Below, one piece after another: positions 7,935 through 16,367 of a stretch of DNA of 48,211 nucleotides (position 1 is the first letter of the stretch; the number at the start of each line of letters is the position of its first letter). The translations under genes and the position numbers were made by a program. Below the pieces are notes generated by a model, which saw only the letters and a list, made by a program, of their open reading frames with translations, ran no database searches and was not told the origin of the DNA. The stretch is taken from positions 1-48,211 of the forward strand of contig PLFC01000102.1 of assembly GCA_003136655.1 (NCBI GenBank), in the 5' to 3' direction. The DNA is from Vulcanimicrobiota bacterium (GTDB taxonomy: Bacteria > Vulcanimicrobiota > Vulcanimicrobiia > Vulcanimicrobiales > Vulcanimicrobiaceae).

Positions 7935-8984
7935 ATGGAAATTGCACGCCTGCGGCCTCGCGTATTAACGCTCGTCACTACGCATCAGTGCACGGCAGCA
8001 TGCGATCACTGCTGTTTCGCTTGCACGCCACGGGTAACGAAGCGTATCCCTAAGGCCCGCCTTGCGAGCCTTATCGATGAGGCGAGCGCAATTGCGTCGA
8101 TAGGCACGATCTCCTTCGTCGGTGGCGAGTGCTTCTTGCTCGGTCGCGAATTGGACGATCATTTCAGGCGGGCTTCAAAGCACGGCCTCAAGGTCTCCAC
8201 GACGACCAATGGGTATTGGGCAGTAACCGAAAAGAGCGCGCGCGAGCGGATGGAGCGCGCCGCGGACGCCGGCCTCGGCGACATCACCCTCAGTACGGGT
8301 GAGATGCATGCAAAGTTCGTGCCGCCCGAACGCATAGTTCACGCAGCGGCTGCAGCGTTCGATTTAGGGATGCAGGTTCACGTCGCCATCGAGGATTTCG
8401 CCGACACGACCTTCGACTGGCGATGGATCGTCGATGCGCGTGAGATACGCGAGCGCACGCCGGATCCACGTCTCGAGCTCTTTAGGCGCTCCTGGATTCC
8501 GCACGCCGACGGCGTCGGACGAGCCGTGCTCCGCCACAGCGCGGATGACCGCAGATTTCGACCCGATCCAGTTCCGGGATGCGGTTTCATCTTTGACGAT
8601 CTCACCGTTACGCCCGACCTTTCGCTTGCGGCGTGTTGCGGTTATCCCATCGAGTCGATTCCCGACCTTCACCTCGGGTCCGTCGCAAACAAAACCATCC
8701 AAGAGGTCGTCGAAGAAGCGCCCGACGACTTCTTGAAGGTGATGCTGCACGTGGCGGGCCCGGAGCTCATCTTGGAGTTCGTAAAGAGGTTTATCCCAAA
8801 CTACGTATTGCCGGTGGAGAACGTGCACATGTGCCAGACCTGCCTGCACCTGCATCGCGACCCCGTTGCCCTTACCATAGTGAACGAGCACCGCGCTGAG
8901 ATCGAGAGTAGAATCTGGGAGTTGTTCGACAGAAAGCGCGCACGCCCGACCAATCACGATCGCATGGCGGGCGCCGCAGGCTGA
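7935..8984 (+). CDS. Radical SAM enzyme with C-terminal auxiliary-cluster cysteines
   Basis: 349 residues. The radical SAM cluster motif CX3CX2C is Cys19, Cys23 and Cys26 (CTAACDHCC). A GGE motif (VGGECF, residues 63-65) follows as expected for SAM binding, then STTTNGYW. Further cysteines at 27, 30, 66, 216, 234, 235, 300 and 303 (CGF, AACCGYP, MCQTC) suggest a SPASM/twitch-like auxiliary 4Fe-4S cluster, as in peptide-modifying radical SAM enzymes. No RRE-like N-terminal extension is seen. The gene lies 16 nt downstream of the Tyr/Pro-rich small protein, its probable substrate. The chemistry (cyclophane or ether cross-link, epimerisation or other) cannot be deduced; sactionine-type links to Cys are unlikely because the peptide has no Cys. 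Confidence 0.85.
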   Translation: MEIARLRPRVLTLVTTHQCTAACDHCCFACTPRVTKRIPKARLASLIDEASAIASIGTISFVGGECFLLGRELDDHFRRASKHGLKVSTTTNGYWAVTEKSARERMERAADAGLGDITLSTGEMHAKFVPPERIVHAAAAAFDLGMQVHVAIEDFADTTFDWRWIVDAREIRERTPDPRLELFRRSWIPHADGVGRAVLRHSADDRRFRPDPVPGCGFIFDDLTVTPDLSLAACCGYPIESIPDLHLGSVANKTIQEVVEEAPDDFLKVMLHVAGPELILEFVKRFIPNYVLPVENVHMCQTCLHLHRDPVALTIVNEHRAEIESRIWELFDRKRARPTNHDRMAGAAG

Positions 8985-9000
8985 CGGCATTCGGGTGCAT

Positions 9001-9037
9001 CTGCGGCGCACGACGCTTCGTGCACGGTCCGCCGCAG
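9001..9037. terminator. Hairpin after the radical SAM gene
   Basis: An outer stem CTGCGGCG (9001-9008) / CGCCGCAG (9030-9037) competes with an inner stem GCACGA-CGCT-TCGTGC (9008-9023). It lies between the convergent radical SAM and M61 peptidase genes, so it could act in both directions. No clear T tract follows. Confidence 0.4.
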
Positions 9038-9092
9038 TGGGCCGCCTGACCCCAAGTTATCTTCGTTCTCAATCGAGCGGCCCGCGAGGGAC

Positions 9093-10958
9093 TCAGGTCG
9101 CTGCGGGCGCCCTAGGCGCGGCGATGTCTTTGAGCACGTCCGGCGTATTGGGAATGCGCTCGAGGTGCGGAAAGCGCGGTCCGCCGTGGTAATCGATGCT
9201 GACCTCACGATATGTGTTGCCGGCGGTCAAGAGGAGCCGTACCTTACCGCCGCTCTGCGCGGCCTTGAGCGCACTGTCGAGTTGCGACTGACCGTCGGTG
9301 AGGGTGCGGCCGTCGATGCCGATGAGCTTCATGCCGGGTCCCAGGCCGGCTTTGGCGGCCGGTGATCCGTCGAGTACGTCGCCGACGACGCCCTGCGCGC
9401 TGGCCGAGAAGCCCAGCGAGTACCGCGCATCGAGTCCCCCGGCGTAACGGCCGAGCCTGCTGAACGCACTCGGTTCCGCCTGGTAGACGACCCGGTATCC
9501 GCCCGCCTCGAACGGGTTGGGCGGATGGGGCGCGACTGCGTCGAGGCGTGTGTGGAAGAATCCGGCCCAGTCGTACGGCTGCACGGCATTGAGGCCATCG
9601 ACGACGTCCTGGCGCGTATAGGTCACCACGATCGGGCCCGTGTCGTGTTGACCAAAAAACGCCCGCGTGAAATCGTCGAGCGACCGTTTGCCGCCGGAGA
9701 GCTTGCGGATCGTGACGTCGGCCTCGAGCCAGAGTAGCGCGCCTTCAGTGTAGTAATCCTGCGTGCGGCGTGCCGCGGCGAAGGCGCGCGAGCCGCGCAG
9801 CACCGACGCGGCCGTCGCGGTATCGACCAGCGGACGCGTGGCGCGTCCGGTGGTCGTGTCGAGGCTCGCGTATTCGCCCACCAGCACGTCGAGCCACTGC
9901 GCCTGCGTCCAAGCGCCGCTGCGCTCGACCTGCAACTGCCCGTAATGCTGCGTCATGCCCTCGTACACCCAGAGCAGATCGTCGACCATGGGCACCTGGA
10001 GGTTGGGCGTGGCGAGATCGGCGGGGCGGCGGTATTTGCCGTCCCACGAATGGTTGAACTCGTGTCCCAGCAGATCGCCCAGTGACCCGGCGAAGCCCTT
10101 ATCCGACGTCAGACTGTCGCCGCTGGAACCGTCGTCGCTCGACTGATGGTGTTCCAGGCCCTGTCCGGGCAACACGTCGGAGACGGTCAGCAAGAACGTG
10201 TAGTGGTTGAAGTGGCGAGCGCCGTAGAGCGCGGCCATTTCGCGCACGAGCCTGCGCAGATTTTCGACGTGCTTGTCGGAGATTTCGAGCTGGTCTTGCG
10301 TGTCGGCGAAGATCGCGATGTCGACCGGCGCCCCGCTTATCGCGCCCAGCGGAATCTTCTTCACGTTGAGGCCGGCATCGATCGGCGAGTCGACGAGTTG
10401 TTCCAAGGAAACCGGTTTGAACGAAACCGTCGCGCCGCTTTGCCCCGTGGATTCGAGCGCGGTCGCCCACTGCCAATCGGAGCCGGGCAAGGTTAGCGAC
10501 GGCGCAATGATCTGCGTCGAATAGTTTTCGACGTACGGCGTCAACACGACGCGGTTCCAACTCAGCGACATGATGTTCGGCGTGGCCAATCGTCCGCCGT
10601 CGGCGCCGGCGTTGTAGTCGTCGAAGCTGACCTCGAGTCCGCTCTTCCCGGCCGGCACGTCGACGTAGATCGCGTAGAGGTCGACCGGATCTCGCCGCCA
10701 GGCCAAGGCCTCGCCGCCACTGCTCACCGTAATGCTCGCAACCTCTGAGACCGGGCCCGTCGGTCCGTGCGTACCCGGTATCCACTTCGGATAGACGAGT
10801 TTCACCCGACCGCTTACGCCCGGAATCGTTTCGTGCACGTGGATGACGCCGCGCGTCACTTCACGCGTGTCGACCGATAACCCGATCGGAGCCGCGTCGG
10901 CTCGCGCCAAGGAAGAAGCGCCCGCGACGAACGCGAGCGTAAAGAGCAGTACTTTCAC
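9093..10958 (-). CDS. Secreted M61 family (glycyl aminopeptidase-like) peptidase with PDZ domain
   Basis: 621 residues. A signal peptide starts at the GTG 10958 (KVLLFTLAFVAGASSLARA). An M61 N-terminal beta domain follows, then the zinc-binding motif LLGHEFNHSWDGKYRRP near residue 300 (HEXXH type, matching HEFFH of M61 enzymes). The C-terminal PDZ domain (VVGDVLDGSPAAKAGLGPGM, then LIGIDGRTL) occupies about the last 110 residues. Members cleave N-terminal Gly/Ala from peptides in the periplasm. The upstream extension to 11264 is an out-of-family reading and was excluded. It is convergent with the radical SAM gene; any link to that cluster is only by proximity. Confidence 0.9.
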   Translation of the reverse strand: MKVLLFTLAFVAGASSLARADAAPIGLSVDTREVTRGVIHVHETIPGVSGRVKLVYPKWIPGTHGPTGPVSEVASITVSSGGEALAWRRDPVDLYAIYVDVPAGKSGLEVSFDDYNAGADGGRLATPNIMSLSWNRVVLTPYVENYSTQIIAPSLTLPGSDWQWATALESTGQSGATVSFKPVSLEQLVDSPIDAGLNVKKIPLGAISGAPVDIAIFADTQDQLEISDKHVENLRRLVREMAALYGARHFNHYTFLLTVSDVLPGQGLEHHQSSDDGSSGDSLTSDKGFAGSLGDLLGHEFNHSWDGKYRRPADLATPNLQVPMVDDLLWVYEGMTQHYGQLQVERSGAWTQAQWLDVLVGEYASLDTTTGRATRPLVDTATAASVLRGSRAFAAARRTQDYYTEGALLWLEADVTIRKLSGGKRSLDDFTRAFFGQHDTGPIVVTYTRQDVVDGLNAVQPYDWAGFFHTRLDAVAPHPPNPFEAGGYRVVYQAEPSAFSRLGRYAGGLDARYSLGFSASAQGVVGDVLDGSPAAKAGLGPGMKLIGIDGRTLTDGQSQLDSALKAAQSGGKVRLLLTAGNTYREVSIDYHGGPRFPHLERIPNTPDVLKDIAAPRAPAAT

Positions 10959-11056
10959 GCGAGCGGCTTCTCGCCCACGCGCCGCAGGCCTGCGACTCAT
11001 CCACGGAAACTCGGCGAACCCCGGTGCAACGCGCAAGCGTTGCTCCGATCGCCGGC

Positions 11057-11587
11057 TCAGACTTCGAGGCGTTCCTCGATCGAAACGTTGTAGAGGAACA
11101 AGAACTTGTGCCACTCGTCGGGTAGCGTGTTGCGCTTGACGCGGATCCACGGGATGTACTTCGGCGCCTTCGGCTTGCGTTTGAGGGGCATGTTCGCGTG
11201 CTCGGGCGTACGATTGTTCTTGCGGTTGTTGCAACGCATGCAGGCGCAGACGAGATTTTCCCACGTCGACGGGCCACCCTTACTCTTGGGCATCACGTGG
11301 TCGACGGTCATCAAGCGCTCGCCCTTGAGATTGCAATACTGACAGGTGTAGTCGTCGCGCAGGAGGATGTTCTTCTTGGTCAGCGCGACCTTCTGCATGG
11401 GGCGGCGGATGTAGTAGAGCATGCGGATGATCGAGGGCAGGCGCATCTCGTAGCGGCTCGACTTGAGCATCTGCGCGCGACCGCTGACGACCTCGGCCTT
11501 GCCCGAGAAGATCAGCTTGACGGCTCGCTGAAAGCTCGTGATGTTGAGCGCTTCGTACGTGAAGTTCAAAACCAGGACGTCGGTCAC
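11057..11587 (-). CDS. HNH endonuclease
   Basis: 176 residues. The N-terminal segment VLNFTYEALNITSFQRAVKL is typical of the widespread bacterial HNH family linked to McrA-like nucleases. The HNH core is CQYC, then LMTVDHVMPKSKGG, then ENLVCACMRCNNRKNNRTP: two CX2C zinc pairs around the DH and N residues. The GTG start at 11587 has a GGAGG ribosome site just upstream (11592-11596). Longer readings to 12331 would run antisense-like through pdxT and are rejected. The family is usually single-copy and chromosomal, with unclear function. Confidence 0.88.
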   Translation of the reverse strand: MTDVLVLNFTYEALNITSFQRAVKLIFSGKAEVVSGRAQMLKSSRYEMRLPSIIRMLYYIRRPMQKVALTKKNILLRDDYTCQYCNLKGERLMTVDHVMPKSKGGPSTWENLVCACMRCNNRKNNRTPEHANMPLKRKPKAPKYIPWIRVKRNTLPDEWHKFLFLYNVSIEERLEV

Positions 11588-11814
11588 GCGGCCTCCGCTA
11601 GTACGGAACGGTCGAGAAACGAACGAAGCGAGGCCATCGGGCCTCGCTTCACACACGTCGTCTGCAGGTCGGGGCCACGCCACGTCGCGGCGGACCGAGC
11701 GCCGGGGGAGACCCTCGGCTCTATTCGGCTCGCCGTCACCTGCGACTGGATAGCCATCTCGCCGACAACGATACGCCGCCGCGCGCGACCTTCCCCGCCG
11801 TATTGCGGGGCAGA
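11588..11814. other. Intergenic stretch between pdxT and HNH gene
   Basis: About 227 nt without a convincing gene. It holds the strong hairpin at 11625-11650 and presumably the promoter of the HNH gene. No other structure was recognised. Confidence 0.5.
11625..11650 (-). terminator. Strong hairpin terminator downstream of pdxST
   Basis: Perfect 11-bp stem GAAGCGAGGCC / GGCCTCGCTTC with a 4-nt loop (11636-11639). Reading on the minus strand, it is followed by the T-rich GTTCGTTTCTC, so it fits a Rho-independent terminator for pdxS-pdxT. Confidence 0.7.
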
Positions 11815-12408
11815 TCAGGCGGCGGCCGGTTTCCCCTCGACCAGTTCGCGCACGAAGTACGCGTGCACGCGGCGGTCGCCGGTCAGCTCGGGGTGGAAGG
11901 ACGTGCCCATCACGTTGCCCTGACGCACGAAGACCCCGTGACCTGCATATGTGGCCACGATCTCCACGCCCGCTCCGGCTCGTTCGACCCAGGGCGCGCG
12001 GATGAAGACCGCCGGAAACGGCTCGGAACCCAAGGCCGGAATTTCGAGGGGCACCTCGGCCGAGGCGGTTTGCCGCCCAAAGGCATTGCGGCGCACCGAC
12101 ACATCGATCAGACCCAGCGTCCGCTGCTCCACGCCGACGACCTCGCGCGCGGCCACGATCAGTCCCATGCAGGTACCCCACAGCGGCAGGCCCGCGCGGA
12201 CCGCAGCGACGATCGGCTCGTCGAGACCGAAGCGTTCCAATAAGCGTATCACCGTAGTCGATTCGCCGCCCGGGATGATCAGGCCGTCGACGGCGGCGAG
12301 TTGCGCGGGCGTCTTGACCGTCAGGCCGCATGCGCCCGAATCGGCGAGCGCGCTGAGGTGCTCGGCGACGTCGCCTTGCACGCCCAGCACGCCGATGATC
12401 GGGCTCAG
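11815..12408 (-). CDS. pdxT: PdxT, glutaminase subunit of PLP synthase
   Basis: Class I glutaminase that feeds ammonia to PdxS for pyridoxal 5'-phosphate synthesis. Visible motifs: GGESTT, the nucleophile Cys in LWGTCMGL, and the HPE of the catalytic His-Glu pair near the C-terminus. The first canonical start (GTG at 12390) would remove part of the conserved first strand. Reading from the CTG at 12408, whose last two bases are the first two of the pdxS TGA stop, gives [17 protein letters not shown], which matches the usual PdxT N-terminus. I therefore place the start at CTG (CTGA junction); with it the protein is 197 residues, normal for the family. It is translationally coupled to pdxS. Confidence 0.92.
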   Translation of the reverse strand: MSPIIGVLGVQGDVAEHLSALADSGACGLTVKTPAQLAAVDGLIIPGGESTTVIRLLERFGLDEPIVAAVRAGLPLWGTCMGLIVAAREVVGVEQRTLGLIDVSVRRNAFGRQTASAEVPLEIPALGSEPFPAVFIRAPWVERAGAGVEIVATYAGHGVFVRQGNVMGTSFHPELTGDRRVHAYFVRELVEGKPAAA

Positions 12409-13367
12409 TTGCCGCGCACCGACAGCATCGCCGACTCGGGCAACGAACGCAGGTCGATGCCGCTCATCGCGCGCGCGCCACCCAGCGACTTGTGCGCCTC
12501 CACGACCGCTTGCGGATCGTTGAAGTGCAGGGTCGCCGCAACGATCGCCTTGGCATAGCGCAGGGCCAACTCCGGATCGACGCGCGGGAAGCCGTTTTCA
12601 TCATATTGCGCGACGCCGTTCTCGACGATGGCCGCAGCCTTGAAGATGCCGCTGCCCACGAAGATGCCTTCGGCGCCGAGCTGCATCATCAACGCCGCGT
12701 CGGCCGGCGTCGAGACGCCGCCCGCGCAAAAGAGCACGACCGGCAACTTGCCGTTCGCCGCGACGTCCTTGACCAGTTCGAGCGGCGCGCCGAGATCGCG
12801 CGCGCGCACGACCAATTCTTCCTTCGGAACGACGGTCAACTCGGCGATCGCGTCGCGGATCGCCCGCATGTGCCGGACGGCCTCGACGATGTTGCCGCTG
12901 CCCGCTTCGCCCTTGCTGCGAATCATCGCCGCGCCTTCGGCGATGCGCCGCAGGGCTTCGCCCAAGTCGCGCGCGCCGCAGACGAACGGAACCGTAAACG
13001 GCTCCTTGTCGCAGTGATACTTATCGTCGGCGGGCGTCAGCACTTCGGACTCGTCGATGAAGTCGACGCCCAGCGCCTGCAGGCACTGCGCCTCGGCGAA
13101 GTGTCCGATGCGCGCCTTGGCCATCACGGGAATGGTCACCGCATCCATGATGCGCTGCACGAGCGACAGGTCGCTCATCCGGGCCACGCCGCCCGCGGCG
13201 CGAATGTCGGCCGGGATGCGCTCCAGGGCCATCACCGCGACGGCGCCGGCCTCTTGGGCGACGACCGCCTGCTCGGGCGTCACGACGTCCATGATCACGC
13301 CGCCCTTGAGCATCTGCGCCAAGCCCCGCTTGACCTTGACCGTCCCCGTCTGCCCTTCGTTCGCCAT
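12405..13367 (-). CDS. pdxS: PdxS, pyridoxal 5'-phosphate synthase synthase subunit
   Basis: 320 residues, (beta/alpha)8 barrel that condenses ribose 5-phosphate, glyceraldehyde 3-phosphate and ammonia into PLP. Recognisable blocks: [53 protein letters not shown], the active-site lysine regions and [19 protein letters not shown]. The ATG at 13367 has a purine-rich GGGGCGAAAG upstream; in-frame ATG 13382 is a weaker alternative. The C-terminus overlaps pdxT by four bases. Confidence 0.96.
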   Translation of the reverse strand: MANEGQTGTVKVKRGLAQMLKGGVIMDVVTPEQAVVAQEAGAVAVMALERIPADIRAAGGVARMSDLSLVQRIMDAVTIPVMAKARIGHFAEAQCLQALGVDFIDESEVLTPADDKYHCDKEPFTVPFVCGARDLGEALRRIAEGAAMIRSKGEAGSGNIVEAVRHMRAIRDAIAELTVVPKEELVVRARDLGAPLELVKDVAANGKLPVVLFCAGGVSTPADAALMMQLGAEGIFVGSGIFKAAAIVENGVAQYDENGFPRVDPELALRYAKAIVAATLHFNDPQAVVEAHKSLGGARAMSGIDLRSLPESAMLSVRGN

Positions 13368-13467
13368 CTTTCGCCCCTGCATCGTCAACTCGCCGCCGGA
13401 GGCGGCTCCGTGTGTATCTATCGTAACAGTCCCAACCAATGGAGACGCTAGGGACGGCCGCCGAGTT

Positions 13468-13908
13468 TCAGGTCGCGCCGGGTGCGGGCGTTGCCTCGAT
13501 GTCGGGACCGGGGGTGTCCGTCTCGCCGGGGGTGTGCGTGACCAGCGGCAAGGGCAGCGGCGGCGAGGTGTAGGCCGGGCCGGGCGCGCGCTTTTCGGGC
13601 CGCGGCGTCAGGGTTTCAGTCGGGCGCGGGCGCGGGGTCGCCGGCACTTCGGGCTCGGGCGTGACCCTCGGGTCCGGAAAGCCCGGATCGGTGGCCACGC
13701 TCATCACGGTCGAGTGTTTCAATCCGGTGATCTCGTCGTGCTGGGCCGGATCTTCGGTGGCCGCCGGAACGGCGGTGGGCTGCACGGGCACGTGTGCCCC
13801 GATCTGACCCAGCACGCGATTGCCCATATTCATGCCCACGCCGATGGCGATCAGCAGCACGAAAGCGCCGACCAGCAGCACGGTGGAGAGCGAAGCCCGG
13901 CCGCTCAC
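13468..13908 (-). CDS. Small membrane-anchored Pro/Thr-rich protein of unknown function
   Basis: 146 residues. One N-terminal transmembrane segment ([19 protein letters not shown], about 8-26) is followed by a low-complexity tail rich in Pro, Thr and Glu. No domain recognised. The start GTG at 13908 overlaps the stop of the upstream glycosidase-like gene (GTGA), so the two are translationally coupled. It probably acts at the envelope. The pdxS gene begins 100 nt downstream. Confidence 0.6.
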   Translation of the reverse strand: MSGRASLSTVLLVGAFVLLIAIGVGMNMGNRVLGQIGAHVPVQPTAVPAATEDPAQHDEITGLKHSTVMSVATDPGFPDPRVTPEPEVPATPRPRPTETLTPRPEKRAPGPAYTSPPLPLPLVTHTPGETDTPGPDIEATPAPGAT

Positions 13909-16313
13909 TGCGCGAAGACCTCGCGTTCGACCGGCGCGCCCGCGAGCACGACCTCCGCCAGCTCACCGGCGGCCAGACGCCGGCGCACCGTGCGCCCGCG
14001 AAATTCGAGCGAAACCGAGCGCGCCGCATCGTCGAGATTGCACAGAAAGGCCCGGACGGCTCCACTCTCTTCTTCGAATGCGACGGCGCCGACCTCGATA
14101 GGCGAGGTCGTCACTTCGTCGCTGACGTTGCGTCCGGCATAGACGCAGCGGTACGGCTCCTCGGCCGAGGCTTCCCGCATGTCGCCGAAGATGGTCAAGC
14201 GCGCGCGATCGACGACGTAGGTGCACCGGCCCGCGCCCAAGCGCACGCTCACGCCGGCCGTCCACGTCCATTCGTCGGGCAGCAATGGAGAGAAGTGGGG
14301 ACGCCCGCTCGTGCGATAGCCGTCGAGGCCGCAGACGGTCTCGGCGACGGCCCAGAGATATTTGGCCCCGGTCCAGGGCGAGAGATACATGCCCCGGTTC
14401 GTCAGCGAGCCGCCGTCGAACCACTCCGCGAATTGGCCGGGCACCGTGTTGCGCGACACGCCGGCTTCCATCGACGCGTAGATCGCCTTGAGCCAATGCA
14501 CGGCCCTGCCGGGAAACCCGTTGCGCGCCAAAGCCACCGCGAACCACAGCGTGAGGTCGGGCCACACGCCGCCGAGCAAACCGAAACCGTGCGAGGGAAA
14601 GTACCACGAATCGGCCAGCGAGATCGTGCGCAATCCCACGGGCGTGACGAAGTCGGATTCGGAGAGCCGCTCGAGAATGCGTTTGCGCTCGGCTTCGTCG
14701 CACACGCCGAAGAGCACCGGAAAGACTTCGTCCGCGGTAAAATTGTCTTGGTAGTTGCCGTCCTTGTCGTAGTTGAGCACGAAGCCGCCGGTGTCGGCGT
14801 TGAAAAGATGCGCGAGCATCTTCTCGCGCAGGGCGCGCGCTTCGCTCGAGTACGTCTCCCAGTGCGCGTTGTCGCCCGCGACGGCGCAGAGCATGGCCGC
14901 GGCCTCGAGCGCGAACACGGCCTCGGCGTTGATTTCGGTGACCGCACCGTCGAGCGTGTAGTGCGGGATGATGTTGCGCCACGAGGTGATGCCGTACATG
15001 TCCACGCCCTTGGCGCTGCAGAAGATCAAGCCGTTCTGGTCGCGCTGCGCGAGCAGATAGTCGGCGACGCGTACGATCAGCGGCAGGATGCCGCGCACCC
15101 ATTCCTCGTCGAGCGTGGCATTGTAGTGGTGCAGGATCGCGATGAGGTGCAGCGGCGAATCGTCGTTGACGTTGAGATCGTACGACGTCGAAAAGCCGCT
15201 CACGCCGCGGACGTATTCCACGACCTGCCCGCTCGGCTCGATGAAGCGGTTGAACACCTCGATCGCATCGCGGCTGAACTGCGGCAGAAAATAGTCGAAG
15301 CCGTGCACGAACCACGACGTGTCCCGCGAGACCAGGATGTCCGAGGGCGGGGAGTTTGTCGAACCCCAGCCCTGCGGGTAGTCCTTGATGATGCGCAGCA
15401 TGTTGGCTTTGGCCCAAGCCACGCCGCGGGATATCTCGGGCGATGGCGTCATCAGCCTCGCGTCGGCCAGCGCGCGACCGTAATACCGTTGCGTCTCGTG
15501 CAACGCACGCGGGTCGGCCACGAGATCGTCGAAGGTGGTCCGCGCCGCTTCCTCGCCGCGGACGTCGTGCACGATCGCGATACGCAGCGTCTCGCGCGCC
15601 CCCGGCGCCACCGCAACGCGATATTCGAGCGCTCCGAAGATTCTGCCGGCGACGTATTCGGCCAGCGCCGGGGTGACCTCACCGAGATGGCCGTCCTCGC
15701 GCAGCGAGCCGCGCAACATCGCGCCGAGCAACACCTGTTCGCGCAGCGCCACCACCACCGCGTGGGGCTCGCGCGAGGCGCCCCACCAGCGCACGGCGCC
15801 CGTCTCGCGGTTCCAGACGCGCACGCCGCGATCGCTCGCCGCCGCGTGCACTTCCTTCTCGGGCTCGCCGTACCAACGCTGGCCCACGATCAGCGCCCAG
15901 GGAAAGACGGTCACCTCGACGGGCTCGGGCGACGCGTTGTGCAGCGTCACGTCGACGACGAAGGCCACGGCACGCTCGTGCTTGGGACCGTGCGGGACGT
16001 AGAAGCATTCGGTGACGCGGATGCGCTCGTCGAGCGAAAATTCCGCGATCTGCGCGTAGGGCAGGAAGGTGAACTCGCGGGTCAGTTCGCGCGGAAACAG
16101 CGTGCGCTCGCGGTCGCGCACGCGATACGCGATCTGATGCGTTCCGAAGATGATCTGATCGGTATCGGCATCCCACAAACCGCGCACCGCGCCCTTGGGC
16201 GTCGACGTCGCGAAGGTCTTGAAATTGCCGAGCGTCATGCCGAAGGGCGTCTCGTCTTCCGAGAGCACGTAGGCGCAAAACTCGTTGCGTTGGGCGTCGT
16301 AGCTCGGCGTCAT
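13905..16313 (-). CDS. Six-hairpin glycosidase / glycogen debranching (GDE C-terminal)-like protein
   Basis: 802 residues. The N-terminal beta-sandwich region (GMTLGNFKTFATSTPKGAVR, RVTECFYVPHGPKHERAVAF) is followed by an (alpha/alpha)6-barrel from about residue 290 with SRDTSWFVHGFDYFLPQFSR, NVNDDSPLHLIAILHHY, TEINAEAVFALEAAAML and YLSPWTGAKYLWAVAE. This matches amylo-alpha-1,6-glucosidase/GH15/GH94-type barrels acting on alpha-glucans or glycans. No signal peptide is seen, so it is probably cytoplasmic. The ATG at 16313 begins the conserved part; it is divergent from ispE, 54 nt away. Substrate is unknown. A very long antisense reading on the plus strand is a high-GC shadow of this gene. 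Confidence 0.75.
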   Translation of the reverse strand: MTPSYDAQRNEFCAYVLSEDETPFGMTLGNFKTFATSTPKGAVRGLWDADTDQIIFGTHQIAYRVRDRERTLFPRELTREFTFLPYAQIAEFSLDERIRVTECFYVPHGPKHERAVAFVVDVTLHNASPEPVEVTVFPWALIVGQRWYGEPEKEVHAAASDRGVRVWNRETGAVRWWGASREPHAVVVALREQVLLGAMLRGSLREDGHLGEVTPALAEYVAGRIFGALEYRVAVAPGARETLRIAIVHDVRGEEAARTTFDDLVADPRALHETQRYYGRALADARLMTPSPEISRGVAWAKANMLRIIKDYPQGWGSTNSPPSDILVSRDTSWFVHGFDYFLPQFSRDAIEVFNRFIEPSGQVVEYVRGVSGFSTSYDLNVNDDSPLHLIAILHHYNATLDEEWVRGILPLIVRVADYLLAQRDQNGLIFCSAKGVDMYGITSWRNIIPHYTLDGAVTEINAEAVFALEAAAMLCAVAGDNAHWETYSSEARALREKMLAHLFNADTGGFVLNYDKDGNYQDNFTADEVFPVLFGVCDEAERKRILERLSESDFVTPVGLRTISLADSWYFPSHGFGLLGGVWPDLTLWFAVALARNGFPGRAVHWLKAIYASMEAGVSRNTVPGQFAEWFDGGSLTNRGMYLSPWTGAKYLWAVAETVCGLDGYRTSGRPHFSPLLPDEWTWTAGVSVRLGAGRCTYVVDRARLTIFGDMREASAEEPYRCVYAGRNVSDEVTTSPIEVGAVAFEEESGAVRAFLCNLDDAARSVSLEFRGRTVRRRLAAGELAEVVLAGAPVEREVFAQ

Positions 16314-16367
16314 GGTGCCCGGGGGAGGTTCGGAGCCGAACGCGAGGTCCTTGCCGAATGGGCCGAT

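Noticed and set aside
11057-12331. A 424-residue HNH protein extending through pdxT
   Set aside because: The extra N-terminal part is an out-of-frame reading of pdxT; the conserved HNH protein starts at GTG 11587 with its own ribosome site.
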